Positions 42,399-53,040 of a stretch of DNA of 64,000 nt are shown piece by piece. This DNA is from Gracilariopsis chorda (taxonomy: Eukaryota; Rhodophyta; Florideophyceae; Gracilariales; Gracilariaceae), in NCBI GenBank assembly GCA_003194525.1, contig NBIV01000011.1:1-64000 (forward strand), given 5' to 3'. Each line of letters starts with the position of its first letter. Positions within the stretch are counted from its first letter, which is position 1. The notes beneath the pieces were generated by a model. The model was not told where the DNA came from and ran no database searches. It was given only the letters and a program-made list of their open reading frames with translations. Position numbers and translations under genes: made by a program.

Positions 42399-43641
42399 TC
42401 AACTACTTTTGTGTTCGATGTATGCATCTAGCGTTGGAGGGTCCCATTTGAAGTACTTTGCTATATTTTTCGGGTATAAGCAGGCTCGCAGGTTCGTTAG
42501 CAGTAACGCAGCTAGATACAAAGCTCCAACTGGCGATTCCGACAGGCAAAGTTTCCTCTTAAAGTCCACAGTTGTCCAGCACAACTTAACATCCTTGACA
42601 AGCCACTGCAACGTCACTTTTGCCACGTACATGGGTTTGTTGAAGGACCTTTGCGCTGCAAGAAGATTCAACCCTGGAAACGGAATTTCCATAAACGACC
42701 TGAGGTTGTATCCCGCGTCACCGTAGATGTCATACTGGTCTCCACCTATGACCAGAAGCTCCGATAGTTGTTCTTCCAGTCCGCTACAAGCATATAACGC
42801 CCAGTCGTAAAGACGTCCTTCAATTGGACCAGCAGCATCGAAAATGAGGGCGTGTGGAGTAGTGACAACTTGGTACTTCAGTGCATGTTTCCACTTATGT
42901 CCATTGTACATCACAAGTTGTTCCGTGCTCTCTCTTGAACGCGAGATTTCAAGAACCGTTACGTCTATGAAACCCACGCAATTATCCAGTGCAACAGTCT
43001 TCTCATGAACCGCTCTAGAATACATCTCAGCGCGCTCATTCATGTATTCCGGTGAGCTGTTGTGGCGACGAGCGTTTAGAAACGCTTCTATGCCCTCCCA
43101 GGACAACTCGGATAGTTGCAAACAGTACTTTGCCAAATAGAAGTTCTAGGTCAAACCATCTTGCAGGAGATGGTATTCAACGTAACACCACGCAGGTCAA
43201 CAGCAACTGATTACAAGAATATCTGTTTCTAGACGTCACTCTTGACGTGGTAGGCCATCCAAGGGCTAGTACCATACTAGAAATGTCGTTCTTCTGAAAC
43301 CTGAACAGCGAAAGGCATGTAGCATCAGTAAAGCTTTCGAACTTGAAAGAGAAGAAGTTAGTTGACACATGTCGCTTGCGCATTTCGTAGTTCTCTATTT
43401 CTTTTATTTCAGATACATACTCAGCGGCAATCGTGAAAATGACGTTGGAAGAAGTGGAAGGCATAACTGGACATGTCCGTCTGCGACGCGCAATGAAAGG
43501 TAGTATAGTTGCCCACAATACATGTTGTGCTTTGTTCTGGGATTGGGAATGGTCATACTGCATATCGAGAGGCACCTTTGGGAAAGGGGTAGTGTTTTTA
43601 GGGTAAGGGAGAGGTTGGTTGGTAATACTCACAACTCTCAC
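42399..43641 (-). pseudogene. PIF/Harbinger DDE transposase, broken
   Basis: Catalytic core at 42,399-43,136: GFIDVTVLEISR with the first Asp, MYNGHKWKHALKYQ, the second Asp in IYGDAGYNLR, and a C-terminal KYFKWDPP segment where nuclease-family proteins end. The N-terminal helical region (FTDATCLSLFRFQKNDI, RVTSRNRYSC) lies at 43,177-43,641 in another frame, and the bridging segment RWFDLELLFGK lies in a third. At least two frame breaks or one intron plus a break; probably inactive. Confidence 0.7.
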
Positions 43642-44743
43642 AACTCAAACTGATTTCTTACTGCGTAAAGAGTCGTCGGTGATTTCATCATATTTGCAGG
43701 TCCCGCCTTTTCTGATTTTCTGGCTTACAGCTATCGTCATATCTGGTTGTGCATTTTTCACTTCGTAAAGCCTAAATTACCGAAGTAACACTCAAACAAA
43801 GAACCATTTTAGGCTTTAAAATGTGAAAATAACCATAAACCCACGAAATTCACTAATTCCAAAAAGCACTTGTTAGCTAAAACCACACATTTAATAGCCT
43901 GATGACCCACCAATTGCGTGTAGCACGAACAGTAGACATTTATTGATATAATTGTAAAGAATCCTGTGGAGCAAAACCCCTGAGGGTTGTAGTTCTGAAG
44001 GGGTCCGAATCCTTGCTCCCTATGGAGGGTAGACTCAGCGGACGAGCCCTTTACTCCACACGAGTTTCGGGTGTACATCCAACTGCGAATGCTGGCTATA
44101 CCTGTAGAGGTGAACACGAAGAATCCTGAGATAAACGAGATCAGAGAAGAACCCGAGTGAGGGGAAGTAGACAGCGTACACAGCAAGAGTATCCCAAAGG
44201 GGAAAGAGGACAAGCCCGAAAAGGGGCGAGGGCCGTGCTCACAGCGGCAACAGACCGGAGATCCAAAGGGGAAAATAGTTTAAATAACCAAAGAACAACC
44301 CAATACTGGGGGGAAGATATGTCCTGCAACAGGATACACAAAACAAAACCCACACGGTTAGAATCACAGTCAGTGTACTTACACAGAAGTCCTAAATGGT
44401 CCTGAGGGGGTAGTCGTACTGAAACCAAACGTGGTTACTGTCCAGATGGAGTCATGAACCTACGAAGGCAGTTGCAACCAGAGCCAACACTCTAGTTAGA
44501 GGGCGAACCTCCGTCGAGTTTACTTGATGGTGACGACGATGAGGTCAGCTTCACCTAAGTAGGTTCTACAGTAATTAACTAGAACAATTAACTAAAGTAG
44601 TGCAAACCTGCAGAGGTCCATACACGTGGAGAAGCCACTGTCAGAGTCCACAGGTGCCACTCGCTCAAGGCGTATATCCATAATCGAATCCAACTTCTGT
44701 ACAGGCGTATCACGCATACTGCCCAATTGAGGTTATTCATGAA
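43642..44743. other. Non-coding stretch, probably element debris
   Basis: No gene recognised. Contains several short palindromes (for example CCCTATGGAGGG near 44,018) and the first copy of a direct repeat at 44,296-44,326. Confidence 0.45.
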
Positions 44744-44817
44744 TTAACCTGCGAGGTGAAACCCCATTCGTAATCCACCAGAATTCAACCCAATTTTGGG
44801 GGAAAGATCATGACCTG
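44296..44817 (+). repeat. Imperfect direct repeat, two copies about 490 bp apart
   Basis: CAACCCAATACTGGGGGGAA.. (44,296-44,326) recurs as CAACCCAATTTTGGGGGAAA.. (44,786-44,817), both followed by GAT(C)AT and CCTG. The second copy lies at the 3' side of the Tc1/mariner relic. Origin unresolved. Confidence 0.5.
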
Positions 44818-44819
44818 AG

Positions 44820-45760
44820 AGGCGTTTAGCCACGGCATTGCCACATCCCATGAGAAGGATCATCACTGATATAAAGTCATCGCGTTGCTCCAGAACTCCG
44901 TACAAAAGCTTCTTCGATATAATTCTGAACTGGTTCAATCTTTGCACCCAGCTGTTCTACAGTGTCAAAGTGCTCCAAACAGTAGTACACATCTCGAACC
45001 ATAGTACCCCAGACATATTCGATCATATTTCAGTCCAAACTATGAGCAGGCCATCGCCAAATATTCATTTTGATGCGTGTTATCTACATTTTTGTGACCA
45101 TATATCTATGAAAGTAAACCCAATCATCAACCAAACTCCAATTTTTACCAGTTTCACCGCGGCTAATGGCAAAAGGTTTTCTTCAATTAGCTTTAAATAG
45201 TCATTGGAGTTGTGATTACCGTTTAGTTTCAATACCTTAAAAGCACCGTCGTAAGAAATTTGTTCGCAAGCCATGAACGACCGTGCTTCCATGTTGCGTT
45301 TAGAACACAACCTTGGCTTAGTGCGTAAATCATGTCAGTACATGAAATGTATATCGCGTCCATCTAGATTAAACTTTTTGTATCGGTAAAAAAGTATTCT
45401 TCCAGTTAGTCGCTTCTGATTCAAGGTACTTCCCGGCACATTCCGTTCATCGAATTTTTTGTGAAGCCTTCATGTATGGACTCTTCATTGCTTTTTTTAA
45501 CTTAGGTGAGGTAAATTGTGAAGTATCGGCTGAATAAGACGGACTGTGACGGATTGTTGCATTTCACGACTTATGTAATTGGCTCTAAACTCATGAGTCA
45601 GGGCTTTGCGAATAATACAGCGCTCTTCTTCTCGTAAGCTTACGGCTGTTAGCTCTTGAATACTTGCGTTTGGATTTGTTTTAGATATTCTGAACATTTT
45701 GAACAGCTCCATTACACCGCCGAACAGCATCAGCAATTTCTCGCTCGCTGATTTGTTCAT
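44820..45760 (-). pseudogene. Tc1/mariner-type transposase relic
   Basis: Scattered minus-strand frames show the family's features: an N-terminal HTH-like part (45,497-45,760), the catalytic-domain stretch SYDGAFKVLKLNGNHNSNDY (45,080-45,310), then NMIEYVWGTMV after a WRWPAHSLD-like segment (near 45,020), and a C-terminal ISKKLLYGVLEQRDDF (44,890). Frames change several times and stops intervene, so it is dead. Terminal repeats were not found. Confidence 0.7.
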
Positions 45761-45769
45761 GTTTTAAGG

Positions 45770-47689
45770 CTAGAATGACGCCTTTTTTCTCTCAGTTAGG
45801 GCTTTACAGCGAAGTCTTATTTGCAACGTTGTTTTAAAGTTCTACTTCAAGAACTGTTTATCATGGCTTTGTTCACATACGAAAAAAGAGGCGCAAATAC
45901 ACAGTTAAGAACTTTTCGGATTTTTTAAATGTCGTAGATCTATTTCATATTTCACGTACAAATGTGTGTACAAGTGTCTTCTACAGTTTAAGTTGCATGC
46001 TTGAACTTTTCTGTTACGTAACCTACACCAGTCTATATGCGGTACCGCACTAATCCCTCCTCCACCGGCCTTGCTCTTCACGAGGAAGGTAGGCGGATTG
46101 ATGGATTTACATGAATATCGAGAATAGTATGCAAAGTGTTGCTCAAAATGTATTCATTATCTTACGGTAAGACCTTTTGGGAATAAACTCGGTTAAAGCT
46201 GGATATGGTTGTATGGGAGGACTTTCCTCCGGAGTGCACGAACCCGGGAACAAAGAGCGATTCAATCCCTGGGAATTTATCCTTCGCTTCCGCGCGTCGG
46301 TTGGGTCACGGCCTAGTTTATTGTATAGTAAAGTAAAATGCTCGATGTGTCCTGTCTCAGCAGCGCGAGCAGCGCGCTAATCAGAATGAGCTGCGTCTGA
46401 GTATTATGCAATCGTAGCGATAGGACGGTCTAGTAAAACAGGCTGTTACACCCCCTTCTTTATGGGGAAGGGGGTAGAACTTTGCAGGCACAAACGCCCA
46501 GAAATTTATGCAGTTCTCACAGAAAAACCCTGTTAAAATAACAATGCGGCTCAAAAGGAAGAGGCCACAGTGAAAATTTGAAGTATGGTGAGCCTTGACC
46601 AACACGGCACCGCAGTGCGAACTATATATAAGAAACCTCCGCAGCCAGCATCGAGTATAATAGCAGTTTCGGCGGCTACGTCAATGACTAGCCCAATACT
46701 TGAGTAACTAGGAGGGTCTTGGAGGCGTTGCGGTGAAACTTGGCGTCCATATCATAGAAAAGCGAGTGCAGCATACCATCCCAGAGCAATCACGACGTAA
46801 CAGGGGTAAGAAGAACAGCAGAAGCGATACGAGGCAGCAGAGTGACATTGAAGCGCATGATACAGAGAAAAACTTGCTGGCACAGTGTGCGACTTGAATT
46901 ACTTGAGGAATTGGGAAAAGTTCGAACATTCATGGCGACAGCTGCCAGAGACCATAGCATGGTGGTGTTTTATGACCATCACGATAATGGCTAATCGAGG
47001 CGCACGTGTACACGAGGATTGGACGGAAAATGGATCATGAAAGAAGTAATTAGGATTGCAATACAAGAATGGAATGGACAAGAAACATGCTAGAGCATAC
47101 TTGTGGCAACCGTTGCCTAATCAGAATAGTAAAACCCCTAAAATCCCCTAAAATCCGCCGAAGAAGGGATCTATGCTTGCAGGCATCATTGGTTGATGGC
47201 ATTTCAAACACAATTGGTCACGAATACGCTCCGGAGGTGATGCTCAGCGGAAATATTCCAGTCATGATTTCATTTACCAGTGCAAGCAAATGGATCAACT
47301 ACAAGGCAAAAATGGTGGCACTGAGCAGTTTATGCATCAGGAAAGAGTGATTGGTGAACAGAGTTGGTTGGTTGTTGGACCAAACCAACGGAATGTTCTT
47401 TTTTCGACTGCGTGGAAAGAATTTGGGTCATGATGTCTGTGTTGATGCGAATATGAGACAGATCTTAGATGCTGTCGGATAATATCCGCTTAAGCTGAGA
47501 AAGGAATCGTTGAGATTCTGTGTAGAAAATGCCAGAAATATCGAGAATGAACTCTAGATACGCATGATAGTGGACCGAATGGAGTCTCACTGGAAGAGTA
47601 GGAATAGTTCATCAAGGCGAATGCAAAAGAGACTAGGAGATAGCGATAGATCTTAAACAAAATACTACAAGACCTCACATTTAGGTAGT
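45770..47689. other. Intergenic stretch, nothing recognised
   Basis: Short ORFs only, without recognisable domains; no RNA gene or repeat structure that I can support. Confidence 0.45.
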
Positions 47690-49518
47690 TTAGACAAACG
47701 TTTCCAATGCTTCTGGAATGGATCTTTCCGTCATCGATTGGTTCAAGTACTTGAAAGCGTGAGGGTGGACCTTCGTCAATGCCTCAGCTAGGTTCAAATT
47801 TCCTGGTATCCATATCAACTTGTGGATGCTGTTTGATTCATATGATTCACGTAGTCGAGCGACCGTGGGTCTCAATCGAAAGTTCTTTTGCTCGTGAAGA
47901 GTCAAAATTGTGGTGAAAAGATCACTTGAGTCGACCCGGAGTGTGAGATGAGAGCGTAGTGGATCTCCATTCATTGAGATAATGTAGGACATTGTTTCAG
48001 ACATGTGAACTGTCCGATCATCTGTGTACGCAGCAGCCAGAATTTCTACCTCACACCATGAAAATGAAACACGGCTTTGCTTTTAGCTGCGCCAATCCAT
48101 ATGGAGTTAAAGGATGCCATTCTTCGATTTAAATATTATACCAGTTAGCAAACCGGTTTTGCAATACGAAGACGTTCCAGAGGTTGCATCACTCAAGCTG
48201 AGTACTTGAAGTAGCTCAGGTTGGTTTATAAGGGGTTCTTTCAAAACCTTGAAGTTGAGGTGAGGTTTTGGGTAACGAATGTAAGTCAGAGCAACGTTAT
48301 ATTTGCGACTGTTTGAAATTTTCATTATCGAGACAAAATTCTGCATACTGCCAGCAACAAGAAACGCATGCAAGAGTATGCCATTTCCCTGGGACTTCCT
48401 TTTGCGAGTACGTCTCTGATATTTCCTGTTTTCTTGTAGGGTGCAAGGGTTGTCCTGTTGTTTCTTGCGCGAAGGTTTGAAATCAATACGGTTCATTGAG
48501 CCCAGCAATTTATCCATATTGATGGAAACCAAGACGTATAGGTGTTGTCGAATAAAAAAAGGTTAAAGACGATGTCTGACTCAGAGCCAAATCTTCCAAC
48601 ATCAAACTCCGCAGATGTGGACTTCTGGAATAGTTAGATGGCTTCAGGCGTTTCAGGGATGATCATGTCATCAACAAATTTGGCAAGAATAAGGGTTAGC
48701 TTACGTCTACTCCACAGGAGAGAGAACTGAGAAACAACAGAAGCATCGAGCAATCCTTGCGCAGAGAGCCAGTTGTCGACACAGATTTGCCAAAGCCGGC
48801 CTAATTCTACAAGGCCGTGGGCTCAGTCTAGAAGTTTCGACACCTCATCGACACTTTTGGTACATCCTCGTAGGGGTTTCATGTTAATACCCATGTTTAG
48901 TTTTCCAGTTTTACGATATGTATATTTTACATCAAGGGCAGCGAGCGTGAAGTGAAACAAAGTCGCAAGAGATAGAAGCAATATACGTGTAGGAAACTGT
49001 TTCATTGAAGAATCAGAGCCCAAATCGTGCTTTTGCTTGTTCTTGTTGCCATAAGTAACAAGACTACACTTCATTTTCAACTGTTTGCGCTCCCTATCGT
49101 GCTTGAATACGAAGAAATGGTTTGAAGAAATCAAGCTGGAATTAAGGGGAAGAAAGCATATGGAAATGGATACATAGGCCTTCCGCTCGGCATATGACTT
49201 CTTTTGCTTTTCGACAGCCTCATCTAGCAACCAACGTGGAGCGTATTGAAGTTTATCCTGCGACAAAGGATCGTTGCCGAGACATTGATAAAAGTTTTGG
49301 AGTATCTTCTGCGTTGTGGAAGTCAAGGTCGTGGATTTCTGCACGGTACTGTTGACCAAGGCGTATTCAACGATATTCTTCAACGGGTGGTTGACTGGTA
49401 TGACCAATGCGCTTTGAGAAAAATAAGCAGCACTAGAGAGGTGATCATTGCAATGGGCATAGTCGGTTTGACTGAGGTGGGTATCGAATGGAAACAGACT
49501 CTGTAGGTCATCTGACAC
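47690..49518 (-). mobile_element. Ty1/copia retrotransposon relic (RT and RNase H)
   Basis: The minus strand carries a decayed copia-type pol. At 48,823-49,518 is reverse-transcriptase N-terminal sequence (KHDRERKQLKMKCSLVTYG, then LAALDVKYTY). At 48,107-48,532 is late RT/RNase H (LQVLSLSDATSGTSSYCKTG). At 47,690-48,004 is the end of RNase H with IWIPGNLNLAEALTK, close to the copia ADALTK motif. Frames differ and stops interrupt, so it is inactive. LTRs were not identified. Confidence 0.7.
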
Positions 49519-50580
49519 TCTCAGTCACTTGTTCTGTCGTGCACTGGTGGTGCCATTGGATTTGCTGAGGTTGGTTTTGTGGCCCGGTCAGGGACAAGTT
49601 CATTCCAACCAAGTTCTATTTGTTGCTCCTCGCGAAGTAGGTTTTACTTGAATGGGAGGCACAAGTCCTCTTACGCTACCTTATGACTGTATTCTTTGAT
49701 ATTTCCTGTAGTGGATAAGATTACCTAGTGTTCATTCACTCCCTTGACCAGTCCAGAATACCATTGTCCCCGTTTGGTTTCCTTCTTTAAGAAGTACACA
49801 TGTGTGGTAAGCTTAAGAAGATTTCGTTCGACACGGTTCACATTCCTCGAACGAATGAAACGATGAAGTGCGCGGCGAGCAGTTTTTTCATAATATGCGG
49901 AGAGAAATTGCTTTTTGAAAGGTCACTGATCGATTCCCGACAATTCTGGACGATATATACGCCCAAGTCCAAACTTTGAAATGAGTCTCCAGCCTACGAC
50001 ACTGTTCTTGAGGAACGCAGCTTCAGCAACTTTCTGTTGATCAGATTGAGCTGGGAGATCGTTAGCAGCAGCGAGGTCGCCTTCTATAATGATCCTTTGA
50101 GCAACATATCGAATAGGTTCATGGGACCATTCTGCAATTCCTACTTTGTTGTATCGTCGTACAGATTGAGGTTTGCACCAGATGTAGTGTGGGGCACATA
50201 TCGTGAAGACTTTGTAATTGAAGAACTCGGGGTCTGCTGATAGTTCAACGGGTGGTACGAGTAAGCCTCACTTAGCAGGGTTTCCAAGGTTCTGGTTAGC
50301 GCTACTGCAGGGGTACAGATTCCCTTCATGTCTCTAGAATGGAAGTGTGTGTAGAGTTAGAAACGCTTCATAAAACGTTCCTCATTCTCGAAGAGCTTCT
50401 TGGCAGAATGACCTGTCCTGGGTTGAGCCAACATCGACCTTACGGAAGTTTTGCAAGAAGTAACGAGCAGGATATGCATTCATTTATTCAAGTCCCGTCC
50501 ACTGTGATAAGTTGGTAAAACAACCGGGACAGAGTTCGAAACAGTTCCTGCTGGGGGTTTCATCTATTATTGGTCGCTGA
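49519..50580. other. Intergenic stretch, nothing recognised
   Basis: No convincing coding frame; possibly upstream (gag-side) remains of the copia relic. Confidence 0.4.
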
Positions 50581-50913
50581 TTATGTCGCATTTTGAAAGA
50601 ACGTGAAGTACAATGAGCAAAGGGCCGGTTCCTTTAATGACGTAGAAATGGGTGGAAAAAGTTCTTCTCTCTCCTCACTGCTGTGAAGAGTCCACTTCGC
50701 GAACGTTGGTTTGGCATCTACGCAGTTATTGCCGGAAAACCATGGAGCAAAAGCGAAAGGCTGTCGTTCCAACACCTGTCCGTTCTCGTCGAATCGAGGC
50801 ACCTGCATCGTAAATTGATCGACATGCACGACCATGAACAGCTTTTCATTGACCAAAGCAGGATGCAGTGTGTCCAAAATAACCATAACTGCCACTTCAA
50901 TCTTCAAAACCAA
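50581..50913 (-). CDS. Uncharacterised ORF
   Basis: 110 codons with a protein-like composition (KLFMVVHVDQFTMQVPRF; FAFAPWFSGNN). No family recognised; may be part of a decayed element. Low confidence. Confidence 0.25.
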   Translation of the reverse strand: MVLKIEVAVMVILDTLHPALVNEKLFMVVHVDQFTMQVPRFDENGQVLERQPFAFAPWFSGNNCVDAKPTFAKWTLHSSEEREELFPPISTSLKEPALCSLYFTFFQNAT

Positions 50914-51291
50914 GCTCTGAGGCGATACTACAGTAGACGTTTACTGATATACAAACTCGGAAACGATAGAAATGGAAGTTTCGGACTCCGGGTTCCTTCC
51001 ACGATAAGATTATACAGTCGTCGCTGATGGAAGAGAGAAGCAATCACCGTGAAACAGATCTAGGGCTGCCACATCATGTTCATTGAATGACTGGTTTGTG
51101 GACGCTATGAGCATTTTGCTTAGATCCATATACTCCTTGTGTCACGTTGTGAGCCACATCCACAGGAGTACGTACCCAGTTTGCATGTCACCGATACATT
51201 TGAGTAGTATTGGAGCACTTTTGGACATTGTGTTGCGTGCAATGGAACTTAACAGCGATGCAAATGCCAAATCATTGGCTTGGCGTACTTG

Positions 51292-51651
51292 TTAGGTGCA
51301 GTACAGCATTTGAACATAGCGAAATATCCATAGACCAATCTTCCATGGCAATTCGTTGACAATTTTTGTATACAATCGTCCCACATTCCCACTCGGCTCA
51401 GCCTCTATGTATGCTTGCAGCACAACCTGAAGCAGTTGGGAGTAGTCGATGGGTGAAACGATGGCCAAACCCCCAAATGGAGGCGAGTTTCTGATTCCTC
51501 TGCAGCGACGATCTTTGAGAAACGCTTCCATGAGTTCAAAGAGCTTTCCAGAGAGCATGATTGGCTCATACAAGACTGTAGAAGAATGAATATTGGGCAA
51601 ATGAGGTAATGTGAAGGAACCAGGGGCCTGAGCTGACAGAGTTCGGATCAT
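51292..51651 (-). pseudogene. Possible PIF1-type helicase fragment
   Basis: 119 codons. The segment EPIMLSGKLFELMEAFLKD followed by PPFGGLAIVSPIDYSQLLQVV resembles the Walker B to motif III stretch of PIF1 helicases (S-x-LF-x(n)-FGG-x(4)-GDF-x-QLPPV), with the catalytic GDF degraded. Helitrons and PIF1 gene copies both carry such domains; Rep or Helitron ends were not seen. Confidence 0.4.
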
Positions 51652-51957
51652 TCCTGGTTCGTCTGCTCCACGTGGCCAAGTGCGGTGCTGATGGAGAAGA
51701 TACCATGTAACCTGCCAAGTTCCAAGGTACTCTGGTCTCAGGTTTATTTGTGTAGTAATTCTAAATAATTTTTTAGGGTAGTTCCCGGAGGTCAGAGCGC
51801 GTCATCGACTATACAGTTTGGCTTGAGTGCCGTAAACCTCCAAATAATAAATAAAAGCACCATCGCAGTCTTCTTCTACCGTATGCAGCTAGTAGAGGCC
51901 AACAACCTCCAATTCATAGCAACCATTTTCCCGCCCTGTAGGGACTTGAGTGTTAGG

Positions 51958-52290
51958 AAAAGAGGTGCAACGGTTTGGTATAGTTGGAAGTCAATGGTGG
52001 TGGTCCGAGCTGAAGTTCGGAGCATACATCGGGGTTTACACAGAGTGTGTAGCACGGTTTTATCAGTGCCACTATTCATTGAGATATCGTCCGATTTTAA
52101 CGGCATTATGCATGGTCTTCTCGTTGGCCTCCATGCGTGGGTGGTTTGTTTCAAGCGAGGTAGACATATCAAATAGGTAATCATTCTCTTCGAGAGATGG
52201 AGTAGAATGAAAGTAAGAAGTGTAAACACGTTATAACTGATGATGGAGCCAACTATACTCAAACAAAGGTAAATTTATAACTAAATGTAC
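51958..52290 (+). repeat. Single internally deleted arm of the foldback-like element
   Basis: Resembles the arm of the 56.3-57.9 kb inverted repeat from its outer end (GGAAGTC..CGGAGCATACATCGGGG..) to its inner end (CAACTATACTCAAACAAAGG), but lacks the middle of the arm, joining at about 52,150. Diverged, with many substitutions. Confidence 0.65.
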
Positions 52291-53040
52291 CATCACCCTC
52301 CCCTAACCGTAGAGTCGACCCGACTCGTAAGCATTCATAACAAAGATTTCCTTATACTCGCACAAACCCATATTCCGGAGAAACTGGGAACAGGTCTTGT
52401 TGGGAGTCAGGTGTCAAGGTGAATGGGACTTGACCTTCATCCTCCAAACTGTTTAAAATTTCACCACTTTCCTTCAAAAAACCTCGTTCATTAGTGAGGC
52501 GTCCGCAACGTGCGACCAGGTAGTATAAAAGATGCAATTCAAATGTATCGCATAAAATCGTCCAAATTCCGCCATCGTAGTTGACGATAAGTCAGTACTG
52601 AAGCATGTCGCTTTGGTCGGTGTACAAAGGTCCACAATGTTGGGCGATTGAGAAGTATATATGGCAGGCTGCCCAGCAAAAGCGTAGTCTAATAGCTTCG
52701 ATGCTAGTGATTTCACCCATCCAGTTATATATTGATCTTTCTCCAAGGTTGATGTTGTTATAGAACTCCCTTGCGTCTTGAATATAGGTGTGCTGATTCA
52801 TCCTGAGGGTTGGATAATACTGGAATGCTTAGTTTCTTCTTGGTATGATTCCGTCCGTCTATTTACACTGCTGGAGAAATGCTTTGCAGATTGTGAGGTC
52901 TTTCTCATTCATCCAAATGTTCTCATGACTTGGATATCTGAACCATTTGAAAAGGAATTCAAATCGTCTGGCCTCGTTTCTGTTGTTGACAATAGATTCC
53001 ACTTCATACTGTTCTGTACCATCCTTCAATGTTAATGGGG
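52291..53040. other. Stretch without a recognised gene
   Basis: Minus-strand ORFs at 52,474-52,801 show no domain I recognise; may belong to adjacent element debris. Confidence 0.4.

Larger units (their letters stand above)
41266..43641. mobile_element. Decaying PIF/Harbinger DNA transposon with Myb-like and transposase genes
   Basis: Two convergent genes typical of PIF/Harbinger: a Myb/SANT-like DNA-binding protein on the plus strand (41,266-42,286) and a DDE transposase on the minus strand (42,399 to about 43,641). Both carry frame breaks, so the copy is probably inactive. I could not find terminal inverted repeats or the 3-bp target duplications; the limits given are those of the coding remains. 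Confidence 0.7.
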
